DNA from: Tetrapisispora phaffii CBS 4417
Taxonomy: Eukaryota; Ascomycota; Saccharomycetes; Saccharomycetales; Saccharomycetaceae
Direction: 5' to 3'
Assembly (NCBI RefSeq): GCF_000236905.1
Contig: NC_016528.1
Coordinates: forward strand, 506,001-570,000
Length of the DNA stretch: 64,000 bases
Shown here: in pieces, positions 50,695-60,052 of the stretch
Numbering within the stretch: the first letter of the stretch is position 1
How the letters are laid out: each line of letters opens with the position of its first letter
Notes under the pieces: generated by a model
What the model was told of the DNA's origin: nothing
The model's input: the letters and a program-made list of their open reading frames with translations, nothing else
Databases searched by the model: none
Made by a program: the position numbers and the translations under genes

Positions 50695-53600
50695 TGGAGG
50701 TCTTACCCGGATGGATAACGACCATTCGAGTTCTCAGGTTGTAAAGGAAACCCTTCAATCAAATATTGAGATTCCTAATGAGAACACAGATGTTTTCATT
50801 AGAACATTTAAAAATCGTTTAAGCACCCTAGAGGGCTTATACGAAAAGACTATGATGAAGCATGACGAATTTCTTAACTCAATCGAAGCTGGTGACTATT
50901 TAAGCAAAATCACTAAGCTGGAAGAGGAAGAAAAAGGTCTTGAGCTGAACATAGAAAAATTAAGGACGAAAATCATTGATAGAGAAGGACTGTTAAATAA
51001 CAGAACCACTGCTCATACAAGAACGTCCATTAATAATACTGTAACAAACGGCAGTAACAAGGAAGAAGGTAATCAACAAACTAACTTGATGAACAATGGA
51101 TCATTAATGTTCAAGACATTAAAGGGTAAAGAAGTTGTTATCAATAAGAATTACCTTCCACTTAATATTGAATTTAAACTAATCAATATTGAGGACCTTC
51201 CGTTGTGGATCAAGGAATTCGTTAAATTCCTAAATTATTACAATTTAGATAATTTAAATGAATTGCCAGAATCTACAATAATTGACCCTGTAGAAGATCA
51301 ATTCATAAAGGGTCAACTCAAGGAAAATATCAAGTGTGAAGATATATATGACTTTATCTTCATGGAGAATAGTTCCATTGAAATCTTAAACGAAGTTAAG
51401 AGAATTTTCTTAAGAAAACTTAACTTTGCCAAACGCCAAAAATTATGGAAACAAGTGTCAATCACTGAGAAATCCAATAATTTGGCTTTACAACTAAATT
51501 TATTGAATAAATTAGTTGGAATTGAAGAATTCATTGACACCAATAAGATGGAAATCTTCAATTTGATTATCAATAGGATTAACAATCAAGTATTGCAACG
51601 AATTAATGCAGTACCTATTGATCTATCAAAAATAACTCCTACTCAATATCTAGGAATTATTAAAAAACGCGCAGAGGATGCTTTTGAATTTCATGAACAA
51701 ATAAAGCAATTTTATTCATCTGAACGAGAAGAAGCCAAATCTAACTCTAAAAATCCAGAAACTCTTAGGCCTATTGTAAAAAAGGTACAGAGAAATCCAG
51801 TACAAACGAAAATATCCACAAAGAAGAATCAATTAAAATCAGCTGTGGATACAGTAATTGATTCAGGATCTGGGATTAACTTCACCAATAAAAAGGGATT
51901 AATTTTCAATTATAGAAAATTAACAACAATCCCTGAATATTCTGGTGTCGGATCTTCAAGCAATCTGCAGATCATTGGACAGGGGTCCTTAAGAGTTAGA
52001 ATGGATAATAACGGAAAATATCAATACATTCCTGTTTACTACTGTCCAGATGAAGATGCAACAGTTCTGTCAGCCTTTGGCCTTCGCAAAACACTTGGTT
52101 TTATAATTACCGAAGATTACAAAAATCTAAAGAATGACAGCATTAGTATTAAAATACATAACGTAGCCAATACTACCTGGATAAAGTCTGATGATTTACT
52201 ATTATCTTCCAAAGATAATAGGACTTCGGAAAAATTAACGAAGGCGTCATCCATAAGATGGATTAAACCTTCGACAAGCTTTAATAATAAAACTGTGACT
52301 ATACATGAAGCACATGAAAGATCAAATCATCTTCCTGTAGATGTCATAGTTCACAATATTGAAAATAATGCTTTTTCAGATGTTAACAAAATCAACTTAA
52401 AAAAATCAGAGCTGATCAATTTTTACTGTGAGCAATGTGCTCAAGCAAAAATGAAACAGCATGATCATATCAAGGACTCCATGAATAAACACTACGAACA
52501 AATGCAACCAGGACAATCCTGGAGCTTAGATATTCGTGGTCCTTTAGGAAAGAACCTTGCAAAAGTTGATAACTACTTATTATTGATGGTAGATAATGTT
52601 TCAAGATTTTTACTAGTATCCACACATACGAATAAAAATAAAGAAACCATTTCTCTGCAAATCAAAAATAATATACAGTACATCGAAAAGCAATATGATC
52701 GAATTGTAAAAGAGCTTATTGTTGATAGAGGATCTGAATTTACTAATGATTCTCTAAAAACATATGTATCGGAGAAAGGTATTAAATTAATGCTTACCGA
52801 TACAAACGACCATGCTTCCAACGCTCGTGCAGAAAGATTCATTGGTATTATGAACAATGATATTAGAACATTAATGCATTACAGTGATCTTCCTTGGGCA
52901 CTCTGGAAATATGCAGCTCTTGCAGCTGCTAGAATCAGGAATTTGTTCATGACTAAGAAGTTAAATTGTAGTCCAATGACCACATTATCAGGAAAGAATG
53001 AACAAATTCGATTTAATTCCTTCTTACCGTTCGGTGCGCATGCGTTCGTAAAAAATCAAACAAACAACAAGTTAACCAATCAAGGTATACCAGCCATAAC
53101 CTTGTGTAAGGATCCAAATTCCTTTGGTTACTTGTTCTATCTACCACAAACTCGAAAAGTCATTAGTACTATGAGTTATATATTGGCTAATTCTGAAGTA
53201 AACGGTGATTTCATAGATCCAAATAAGGTCTTAAGTGAAATCGTTCCTGATAACGATGACACAAATGAAGTCACATCAGAAGATGCTCTTGAAATTGAGG
53301 CTGAACCCAGTAATGCTGATGACATTACTATTATCGAAGGGATTGAAAATGACACTCAGTACAAAATTCCGCCCAATATTCAAGAAGACACTGTCTATGG
53401 TCTGGATACTATAAATATTAATGACAACCAAAAGGTTTCTGACCACACTCGCTCGTCGACCGCCGATGAGGAGGTCAAAGAACCTACATTGGAACAGGAC
53501 ACTTCGAATACTTCAGACAACCATTCTGTCCACGAAGCTCATATGTCTACTTTACCAAAGGACACTGCTACTGCAACTTCACATATTGATATTTTGCCAG

Positions 53601-55240
53601 ACAGTGTCGCAGAAAGTGAGCCCGTTAAAAATGTCTCTGATCAAGAGCTGCTGTTAATCAACCGTTTCGATAATAAGAATTCGGACAAGTTTCCCAGCAC
53701 CGAAGCCATGAAACAGAGAAGGACAAAGCTGTTTCTCAAAGAATTTGCTTCAATCACTAGACGTCCATTAAAGTCTCGGAAACGTGAACTTACCACCTTG
53801 GATCTTGAGGGATTTGAAGCAGCGGAGGAACAGAAGAAAAAAATCAAGTTACGTTCTGTACAAGCAGTCAATAAAATTAGAACTTTATATTTTAAGACTG
53901 CTATCACCAATAATACAGACGTTCGAGGACGAAAACTCTTTTCGGAAGCATTTGAGAAAGAACTACAAAATCTTTTGAAGATGCAAGTTTTTGACACATC
54001 AATCTCCATTCCTAGAAATCAAGTCCCAGCTAACCGAATTATACCTCTTCAGACTATATTTACGGTGAAGCGTGATGGGACTCATAAAGCTCGTATTGTT
54101 TGCCGAGGGGACAAACAAACGGAAGCCACCTACAGTAACTATCATACAGATCTTCTTCAAATTGATACTTTGAAATTGTTCCTGATGATAGCCAATAACC
54201 GTAAGATGTGGATACAGACTTTAGATATAAATCATGCATTTTTGTATGCTGATTTACGGGAGGAGATATATGTTCCACTTCCACACGATAGGAGATTTGT
54301 GACACCGTTAAAAAAGGCACTTTACGGTTTAAAACAAAGTCCTAAGGAATGGAATGAGCATCTAAAAAAATTCCTGAACAGTATTGATCTGGATGACTCC
54401 AGACATACGCCAGGTATATTCAGAAATCACGATTATAGCATCATGATAGCTGTATATGTAGATGACTGTGTCATAGCTGCTAAAAGTCAGGAACTTCTAG
54501 ACGAGTTTGTTTCCACCTTAAGAAACAGATTTGAGCTTAAAATTATTGGAAAAATGAATCAAGGCATTCTACGTACAGATGTACTAGGAATGGACCTTGA
54601 TTATAATATTGATGAAGGTAAAATCAGCCTATCATTGCAATCTTACATTGAAAGTATTGAAAATGATTGGCTTGATAAAATTAGTCATATTAAAACTACT
54701 TCTACTCCACATGTTTCATCCTATGAACACAACATCAAAAACATTGATTCTATGGACACTAAAACAAGATCTAAAAAGATCAATGAACTGCAGAAGATAA
54801 ATGGCGTGATTAACTATATTAGATCTAGATGTAGATATGATGTAGAGTTCGCTGCCAATAAACTGGCCAGGAGTGTGAACTTTCCAGCAGACAACGTTTT
54901 TTACATGGCTGATAAACTTATGAACTATATTTTCCAAACTAAGTCAGAAAAACTTGTGTTCACAAGAGAAACCACTGATAACCCGGCCATAACTCTGCTA
55001 TCTGATGCCTCACTGGGTACGGAACATGACATGAAGTCCAGAATGGGCATAATGTTATGGTATGGAGAGAACCTCTACAAAGTCATTTCAAGAGCCTCCT
55101 CAGCTGTCAGAAACTCATCTACTGAAGCTGAACTGGACGCTATCTATGAAGGATCTAAAGAGGCATATTATCTAAAAAAGATTTTAGAAGAAATGAACCT
55201 ACAAAAAGATCCAACTGTCATTTCCATTACAGACAGCTAA
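50636..55240 (+). CDS. Ty Gag-Pol single-frame polyprotein
   Basis: A continuous 1534-codon frame opens inside the LTR; there is no Gag/Pol frameshift. Gag occupies about residues 1-390, is coiled-coil-rich and lacks a CCHC knuckle. Protease has DSGSG near 409. The integrase zinc domain follows (HEAHERSNH ... CEQC, about 558-601). The DDE core is D in SLDIRGP, D in VDRGSEF near 698, and E in NARAERF. Reverse transcriptase has YVDDC in the last third, then most of RNase H. The true start should be an ATG about 28 bases upstream, as in the 3' LTR (55887), but it is broken by indels next to the gap. The frame closes early at TAA 55238-55240; the remainder is listed separately. Ty4-like protease wording (D-S/T-GSG) suggests a Ty4-related lineage. 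Confidence 0.93.
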   Translation: MANDTNLDVGTNQHKLVSPHGGLTRMDNDHSSSQVVKETLQSNIEIPNENTDVFIRTFKNRLSTLEGLYEKTMMKHDEFLNSIEAGDYLSKITKLEEEEKGLELNIEKLRTKIIDREGLLNNRTTAHTRTSINNTVTNGSNKEEGNQQTNLMNNGSLMFKTLKGKEVVINKNYLPLNIEFKLINIEDLPLWIKEFVKFLNYYNLDNLNELPESTIIDPVEDQFIKGQLKENIKCEDIYDFIFMENSSIEILNEVKRIFLRKLNFAKRQKLWKQVSITEKSNNLALQLNLLNKLVGIEEFIDTNKMEIFNLIINRINNQVLQRINAVPIDLSKITPTQYLGIIKKRAEDAFEFHEQIKQFYSSEREEAKSNSKNPETLRPIVKKVQRNPVQTKISTKKNQLKSAVDTVIDSGSGINFTNKKGLIFNYRKLTTIPEYSGVGSSSNLQIIGQGSLRVRMDNNGKYQYIPVYYCPDEDATVLSAFGLRKTLGFIITEDYKNLKNDSISIKIHNVANTTWIKSDDLLLSSKDNRTSEKLTKASSIRWIKPSTSFNNKTVTIHEAHERSNHLPVDVIVHNIENNAFSDVNKINLKKSELINFYCEQCAQAKMKQHDHIKDSMNKHYEQMQPGQSWSLDIRGPLGKNLAKVDNYLLLMVDNVSRFLLVSTHTNKNKETISLQIKNNIQYIEKQYDRIVKELIVDRGSEFTNDSLKTYVSEKGIKLMLTDTNDHASNARAERFIGIMNNDIRTLMHYSDLPWALWKYAALAAARIRNLFMTKKLNCSPMTTLSGKNEQIRFNSFLPFGAHAFVKNQTNNKLTNQGIPAITLCKDPNSFGYLFYLPQTRKVISTMSYILANSEVNGDFIDPNKVLSEIVPDNDDTNEVTSEDALEIEAEPSNADDITIIEGIENDTQYKIPPNIQEDTVYGLDTININDNQKVSDHTRSSTADEEVKEPTLEQDTSNTSDNHSVHEAHMSTLPKDTATATSHIDILPDSVAESEPVKNVSDQELLLINRFDNKNSDKFPSTEAMKQRRTKLFLKEFASITRRPLKSRKRELTTLDLEGFEAAEEQKKKIKLRSVQAVNKIRTLYFKTAITNNTDVRGRKLFSEAFEKELQNLLKMQVFDTSISIPRNQVPANRIIPLQTIFTVKRDGTHKARIVCRGDKQTEATYSNYHTDLLQIDTLKLFLMIANNRKMWIQTLDINHAFLYADLREEIYVPLPHDRRFVTPLKKALYGLKQSPKEWNEHLKKFLNSIDLDDSRHTPGIFRNHDYSIMIAVYVDDCVIAAKSQELLDEFVSTLRNRFELKIIGKMNQGILRTDVLGMDLDYNIDEGKISLSLQSYIESIENDWLDKISHIKTTSTPHVSSYEHNIKNIDSMDTKTRSKKINELQKINGVINYIRSRCRYDVEFAANKLARSVNFPADNVFYMADKLMNYIFQTKSEKLVFTRETTDNPAITLLSDASLGTEHDMKSRMGIMLWYGENLYKVISRASSAVRNSSTEAELDAIYEGSKEAYYLKKILEEMNLQKDPTVISITDS
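50695..50710 (+). other. Ty primer-binding site, tRNA-Gln
   Basis: TGGAGGTCTTACCCGG directly follows the 5' LTR. It is complementary to the 3' end of yeast tRNA-Gln(UUG) including CCA at 15 of 16 positions; the remaining position can form a G-U pair. It does not match initiator tRNA-Met. The site is translated as part of Gag. Confidence 0.8.
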
Positions 55241-55531
55241 ACCTAGTATTCAATTATCTAAAAGAACAATTATAACTCCAACAGAAGAGATAGATTCCTG
55301 GATTTGAAACTAGCTAAACTCGGAGAACGGATACGAGCAGATGACTTACTAATATATAAAATTGCTGGCACTGATAACATTGCTGATGTTTTAACCAAAC
55401 CGGTTAGTTGTGAAGACTTTAAGAAACTAAGATCTTCGATGCAAAACAAACTGACTCCCAAAGATATTCTTACGATAACTGACCCAGGAGAATTTCATAG
55501 TCCATCAAGTTCTATATCGACAATCAGTTAA
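55241..55531 (+). pseudogene. C-terminal end of Ty RNase H, out of frame with early stop
   Basis: After the early TAA the RNase H sequence continues for a few codons in the plus-one frame, then returns to the original frame by about 55265 and runs to a TAA at 55529-55531. It includes DNIADVLTKPV, the usual copia RNase H ending. The pattern is one inserted base near 55238 and one lost base in the A run near 55262. Because the LTRs differ only by indels too, these may be assembly errors. Confidence 0.75.
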
Positions 55532-55563
55532 AAAGATTATTGAAATATGTCTTTACGGGGGTG

Positions 55564-55969
55564 TGTCAGAATTATTGTAGTGTATGTGACAGAACTAAGT
55601 GTTTATGACACTTTGAGTCCAGAACTAATAGATCACTTACTAATGGAAAGAAGGTCTAGAACAATCTTCCAAGTGGTAGGTGAAAATTTCTCACTACAAT
55701 GTAAATGGCTACGCGATAAACACAGATGTACAATACAGCACTAAAGATCTTAGGAGGATGAATGAACATGTGTACGTGTTCATTCAACTGTCAGTTCAAC
55801 TCATATATAAGGAGGGCTTCTAACTCTATATAGAATAGTTTAAATACACTAATAAAGGACCAATCGATTATTTAACTATAAAGAAGATGGACTATACTAG
55901 AGCAACTGAAGTGGCTAATGACACTAACTTAGATGTTGGAACTAACCAACATAAGCTTGTTTCTCCACA
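55564..55969 (+). repeat. 3' LTR of Ty
   Basis: A 406-bp LTR begins TGTCAGAATTATTG and ends CTCCACA, preceded by a G-rich polypurine tract. An ATG at 55887, 83 bases before the end, opens the Gag N-terminus (MDYTRATEV). The same 83-base spacing is seen in the related LTRs at 56304-56723 and 59649-60052. Confidence 0.95.
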
Positions 55970-55974
55970 CTAAT

Positions 55975-56231
55975 GCATAAATAGTACTGTAAAACCATCA
56001 ACTTGCCATACGTGTTCAACTCGACCTCGTCGTCTCGTTAGTCAGAACGGTAGTTTGAAATATTATGTATATATAAACCCCGGTAATCAATAGCTAATAA
56101 TTCATTGATCCAGGTCCAAGAGACCAGAGAGATTAATCTAATTATATAGTATATAATTTAACCACATTTTAATATATTAAAGCAATGAATTCATCTATTG
56201 AGCATAAAGCAATGAACTCCACTATTGAGCA
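55975..56231 (+). mobile_element. right part of family-2 solo LTR
   Basis: Continues the LTR that begins at 50200 and matches 18927-19156. It contains the TATATAAACCCCGG block. Near the end, a segment with an ATG and TTGAGCA is duplicated in tandem (about 56181-56231), unlike the copy at 18805. It is followed by GAATT (56232-56236), equal to the GAATT before 50200. Confidence 0.9.
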
Positions 56232-56303
56232 GAATTAAATAACTTTGTCAGTTTAAATAGATTCTGAATTGTGCAATAAATTATAAAATCTGAAACATGA
56301 CAT

Positions 56304-56723
56304 TGTGGAGAAACACGCGTAGAACCAGCAACAGGTTCAATGGTATTTACGTTGACTGGGTGGTTACGTTGTTCGTTAGTGTTCATAGTTAGTAGGTAAG
56401 GAGTATAATATTTAATCTGATGGGTTCTTTTATTAATATATTTAATACAAATCTACGTAGACTTTAGATGTCCTCTTTCTATATGAGTTTATCTGATAGC
56501 TGAATGGACATGTGAACACGTTCATTCATTATCCAAATTGTTAGTACTGTATTGCACCTATGTGTTTATCATGTAGCCATGTGTATTGTAGTGACAATTT
56601 TTCACCTATCCTTTGAAAGATTGTCCTAGAAATTTCTATCCAATTAGTAAGTGATCAATTAGTTCTGAACTCAAAGTGTCATAAACACTTAGTTCTGTCA
56701 CATACACTACAATAATCCTGACA
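56304..56723 (-). mobile_element. solo LTR of a related but different Ty
   Basis: On the minus strand it begins TGTCAGGATTATTGTAG like the Ty LTR at 55564 and ends TTTCTCCACA, 420 bp in all. An ATG at 56386, again 83 bases from the end, opens a different Gag N-terminus (MNTNEQRNHPV). No matching duplication remains (GACAT and TTACA), so it is older or rearranged. Confidence 0.82.
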
Positions 56724-58176
56724 TTACACGATAGATAAACTGAATAAACTAAAAGATCGTTTATTAATCTTAAACTTCGTTTGACGCTACTACTTGCAGT
56801 CTGTCGTTACAACTAGTGGATCATAGATACGATAACTTCTGTTATAAATAAGCTTTTTGACAGACATTGCTATAGAGACCTAACTGGCTGCACGCAATTA
56901 TAGTGACCGAGTTCCTAATAATTAGAAAATACGACGACGTCAAGAACATGGAAACTAAAAGTATAATTAACACTATATTTTATATTTCAAGCTCATGTTC
57001 GTTCAAGCAGTTGGTAACAAGAAGAGATCAAGAGACAGTAGTTAAAGCTAAGTTATATAATATCTAATATAATAAAACCTTAGAGTAATAACATGTTATC
57101 CATTCACTTATATGAATATCCACAAGTTATACATGCACTTGCCTACAAGTCCAGGTTTATATCCGGTTATAATAGTTCCATATTATAACAAATGTGTAAA
57201 GATATAATTTTATTAATATTATCTCTAACCAACCGCAGGTTCAATAAAGTAGTAATATATAGTAACGATATTTGACCAGTTCGTATCGAGGTCTCATAGG
57301 CAGTATAGGAAGTAAAGTACATCATATAGCGTCCAGAGTAAACTAATTTAAGATGGTTCATCTAGACGACTGGTTATTGCAATGGTCCCATAAGTGGCGT
57401 GCATAACTGCTGACGATGGGACTCGTTCGTCGATACACATTCAGTCCAGGTCAGGTGTATTGGTGAACAGATTAACATACAATTCTTTAAAATGCTTTCC
57501 CGATAGATCTAGTTTTATAATAATTACCACACTGCTCTTTAGGTTTGTTAGTTAATTGAGTATTATGAACGACACACCACCGTATACATTTGGTGACACA
57601 AAATAGGACACCTATTTCTTTACAGTGTTTAATAATTTATATGCATATAATCGAGAAGATCATATTCTGATGAAAGATTTAGAAGGCTGGTTCACCAATA
57701 GGCCAGTAATTGTGCCTTCCTTAGGTTATAAGAGGATCCATAGGACATAGCAGTTTATTAGGGTCCTAAAAAACGATTGTGCAAAAATATTATACAATGA
57801 AATCATTTATTGATGTGTTTCAGAAGTCAGTCTATTCAACGTCAACTTTTAGTTGCGTAACATCCTTTTGTTTACTATGTATGAGATCTAAATACTCGCT
57901 TTTTTATCATCATCAGTTAGATATACGTAAAATACACTCATAAGTTATGCAGAAGATAGGATAATATCATGATCATTACTGGAGTTTTAAGCATCCATTA
58001 TTAGATAAGAGTTAGCTAATATTTTTGTGAAATATGTCATCGTAAAAATTCTAAAATCAGGTTGCCTGCACCAACAGCACCATATTCGTATTGTAAACTG
58101 TTGTGAAATGTCGTTTACAATTCATCAGTGAAATTCGGAGTAACAAAATCATTCTCTCTATATCAATGCATACTAT
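56724..58176. other. intergenic, possible LTR debris
   Basis: No gene is supported. A stretch near 56950-57070 (AAACTAAAAGTATAATTAACACTATATTT) faintly resembles the promoter part of the sigma-like LTR at 19399, but the evidence is too weak to annotate. The RNH203 3' end lies at the right edge. Confidence 0.4.
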
Positions 58177-58614
58177 TCAACCATGAATCAATTCATTTAA
58201 TTCCAAAGATTCTTCAAATTTGCCCATTTCCTCGACTAAACGTGATTCATTACCATCACGTTCATAATTAATAACCTTTAAAATTTTTGCTACAGGAACT
58301 AGACTAATAGATTCTAATTTTTTATTATCGCTATCACCGTTTTTATCATTATGACTTTCTGAGATATCCATATCTCCTGTAACGTCCATCAAATAGCAAT
58401 TGACTTCCTTATCAAAGACACTATTTATCTCTTGTCCCACAATTTTACAACCTCTCAAGTAGTTCACGTACATATCATTAGTGTTATCTTCATCGAATAT
58501 GAAATTATCTTCAAACTCATCGGAAGGACCGGAATAACGTATTTTACATGGCACATTGTGAGCCGTGTATCCTCTATTTTCGATATTAATGTTACTATTA
58601 AATTGGATTTTCAT
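58177..58614 (-). CDS. RNH203: Rnh203, RNase H2 subunit C
   Basis: The 145-residue acidic protein has the family pattern near the N-terminus (PCKIRYSGPSDEFEDNF) and the C-terminal block VAKILKVINYERDGNESRLVEEMGKFEE. These match S. cerevisiae Rnh203 (YLR154C, 110 aa). An Asp/Asn-rich loop in the middle explains the extra length. Rnh203 with Rnh202 forms the scaffold for the catalytic Rnh201; the complex removes ribonucleotides from DNA and RNA from hybrids. The ATG at 58614 (MKIQFNSNI) fits the yeast start; an in-frame ATG at 58671 would add 19 residues. Confidence 0.88.
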   Translation of the reverse strand: MKIQFNSNINIENRGYTAHNVPCKIRYSGPSDEFEDNFIFDEDNTNDMYVNYLRGCKIVGQEINSVFDKEVNCYLMDVTGDMDISESHNDKNGDSDNKKLESISLVPVAKILKVINYERDGNESRLVEEMGKFEESLELNELIHG

Positions 58615-58901
58615 TGTAATGTACCTTTCACCTTCTATTATCATCCCAGTATTCAATATAATCCAGAACATCCGACACCACTATTGACTTTATTTATGAT
58701 ATGCTTTTATAAATATTAGTTATTTGGTGTTTTGGTGTCTGATTTTTCACGTCAACGAATTCCAAAGCCTTAGTTTAGCGCCATATAAAAAATTGAAAAG
58801 GTGAAGCTTTAGATTTTACTTCAATATTTAAAGGAATCTCTATACAATGATATAGCTACAGTCAAAGTCTGGAGACCATTACTAAGTCAATAATAGAAAA
58901 T

Positions 58902-59138
58902 ATGGTTCAGAAGGCTCCATACCTATTTGGGAAGTATGTGTTTTAATAAGATATTATTTGTTTGTCCCACTTTGTTATTGTTAAAATGGATTTACTAACA
59001 ATTGACAGATTTTTGGACCCTTTTTGTGCTTTAATAGTCGGGAGCTTGAGTTATGCTGTATATGAGAAACAAAACGGCCGTGAAGAAGGGCACTCTTTGA
59101 GCCAACTGCTCATGAAGAGATACGGCCAACCTAAATAA
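58902..59138 (+). CDS. NCE101: Nce101, small membrane protein (spliced)
   Basis: Exon 1 (58902-58933) encodes MVQKAPYLFG plus two bases. The intron (58934-59008, 75 nt) has GTATGT, a perfect TACTAAC at 58993-58999 and a CAG 3' end. Exon 2 (59009-59138) begins FLDPFCALIVGSLSYAVYE. The spliced product is 53 aa with one membrane segment and a basic C-terminus. S. cerevisiae Nce101 (YJL205C) is also 53 aa, intron-containing and of this family. It was reported to affect export of proteins without signal sequences; mechanism unknown. Confidence 0.92.
58934..59008 (+). other. NCE101 spliceosomal intron
   Basis: GTATGT at 58934-58939, branch site TACTAAC at 58993-58999, and AG at 59007-59008. The branch site is only 9 bases from the AG. 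Confidence 0.95.
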
Positions 59139-59365
59139 CGTGTAAATAGCAAACAGTAACTTTTAATAAATAAAAATATTTATCGATAAATTTTGGTATT
59201 TTCAATTTAAAAGAAGAAAACACATCTTATGAAATTAATCTTGGCATCGGTAGCTTGCATCTCCAAAACGGAACTGTTTTAAATGAATTCATTAAAGAGG
59301 TATATAATCTGAATTAACTCTTAAAAGCTCTCCCTTCCACTTAACAAGTGGCAAAAACGTTAATA

Positions 59366-59455
59366 TCTCCCGGGGGCGAGTCGAACGCCCGATCTCAAGA
59401 TTACTTTGTTAACACATTACAGTCTTGCGCCTTAAACCAACTTGGCTACCGAGAG
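59366..59455 (-). tRNA. tRNA-Tyr (GTA) with intron
   Basis: 90 nt on the minus strand from CTCTCGGTAGCC to CCCCCGGGAGA. Anticodon GTA is followed by AA, then a 15-nt intron at 59416-59402. The mature 75-nt form is nearly the same as S. cerevisiae tRNA-Tyr, whose intron is 14 nt at the same place. A T5 run follows. A solo Ty LTR lies 194 bp upstream. Confidence 0.96.
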
Positions 59456-59648
59456 GATATTTGTTGGTAAATAATAGAAAACTTGACGCTATACCATATC
59501 AATCAACACACTTGTATATCAAGAGAATAATGAAAGTAGTCCTATAGAATGGGATGAGTGTGGTCAGCAGATAATTTGCTGAACTTAAATTCTGTTATTC
59601 AATATACTGATACAAAGAATGAATAAACGTGTATATGTAGGTGCTAAT

Positions 59649-60052
59649 TGTCAGAATATTGTAGTGTATGTGACAGAACTAAGTGTTTATGACACTTGAG
59701 TTCAGAACCAATTGATCACTTACTAATGGCAAAGAAGGTTCTAGAACAATCTTTCAAATGATAGATGAAAACCTTTCAGTACAATGTAAATGGCTATGTG
59801 ATAAACACAGATGTACAATACAACACCTAAGACCTTAGGAGAACGACTGAACACGTACTGTGTTCATTCAAGTATGAGATAACTTATATATTAAGAGAAC
59901 ATCTAACTCTATATAGAATTGTTTAAATATATTAATAAATTACCAATCGATTATTTAACTATTAAGAAGATGGACTGCTCGAAAGCAACTAAAGTGACTA
60001 ACGGCACTAACATAGACGTTGATACTAACCAATATAAGCTTGTTTCTCCACA
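59649..60052 (+). mobile_element. solo LTR of the Ty family, CTAAT duplication
   Basis: 404 bp, begins TGTCAGAATATTG, ends TTTCTCCACA, and is flanked by CTAAT at 59644-59648 and 60053-60057. It is clearly related to the LTR at 55564 but has many substitutions, so it is older. It lies upstream of tRNA-Tyr. The ATG at 59970 is 83 bases from the end. Confidence 0.93.

Larger units (their letters stand above)
50567..55969 (+). mobile_element. Ty1/copia retrotransposon, full length apart from gap
   Basis: 5' LTR (partial, 50567-50694), primer-binding site (50695-50710), one long Gag-Pol frame, polypurine tract (about 55555-55563) and 3' LTR (55564-55969). The domain order protease-integrase-reverse transcriptase-RNase H is that of Pseudoviridae (Ty1/copia). 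The visible parts of the two LTRs differ only by single-base indels and no substitutions, so insertion is recent. The 3' LTR is followed by CTAAT, which also occurs at the matching target position in the family-2 LTR at 18922-18926, so CTAAT is the inferred target-site duplication. Confidence 0.93.

Noticed and set aside
55970..55974. CTAAT as part of the LTR end rather than a target duplication
   Set aside because: The 5' LTR is followed directly by the primer-binding site after CTCCACA, so the LTR ends there. CTAAT also precedes the solo LTR at 59649.
57386..57425. Inverted repeat GTCCCAT ... ATGGGAC resembling a tRNA acceptor stem
   Set aside because: No D, anticodon or T arm and no B box could be drawn, so it is not a tRNA.
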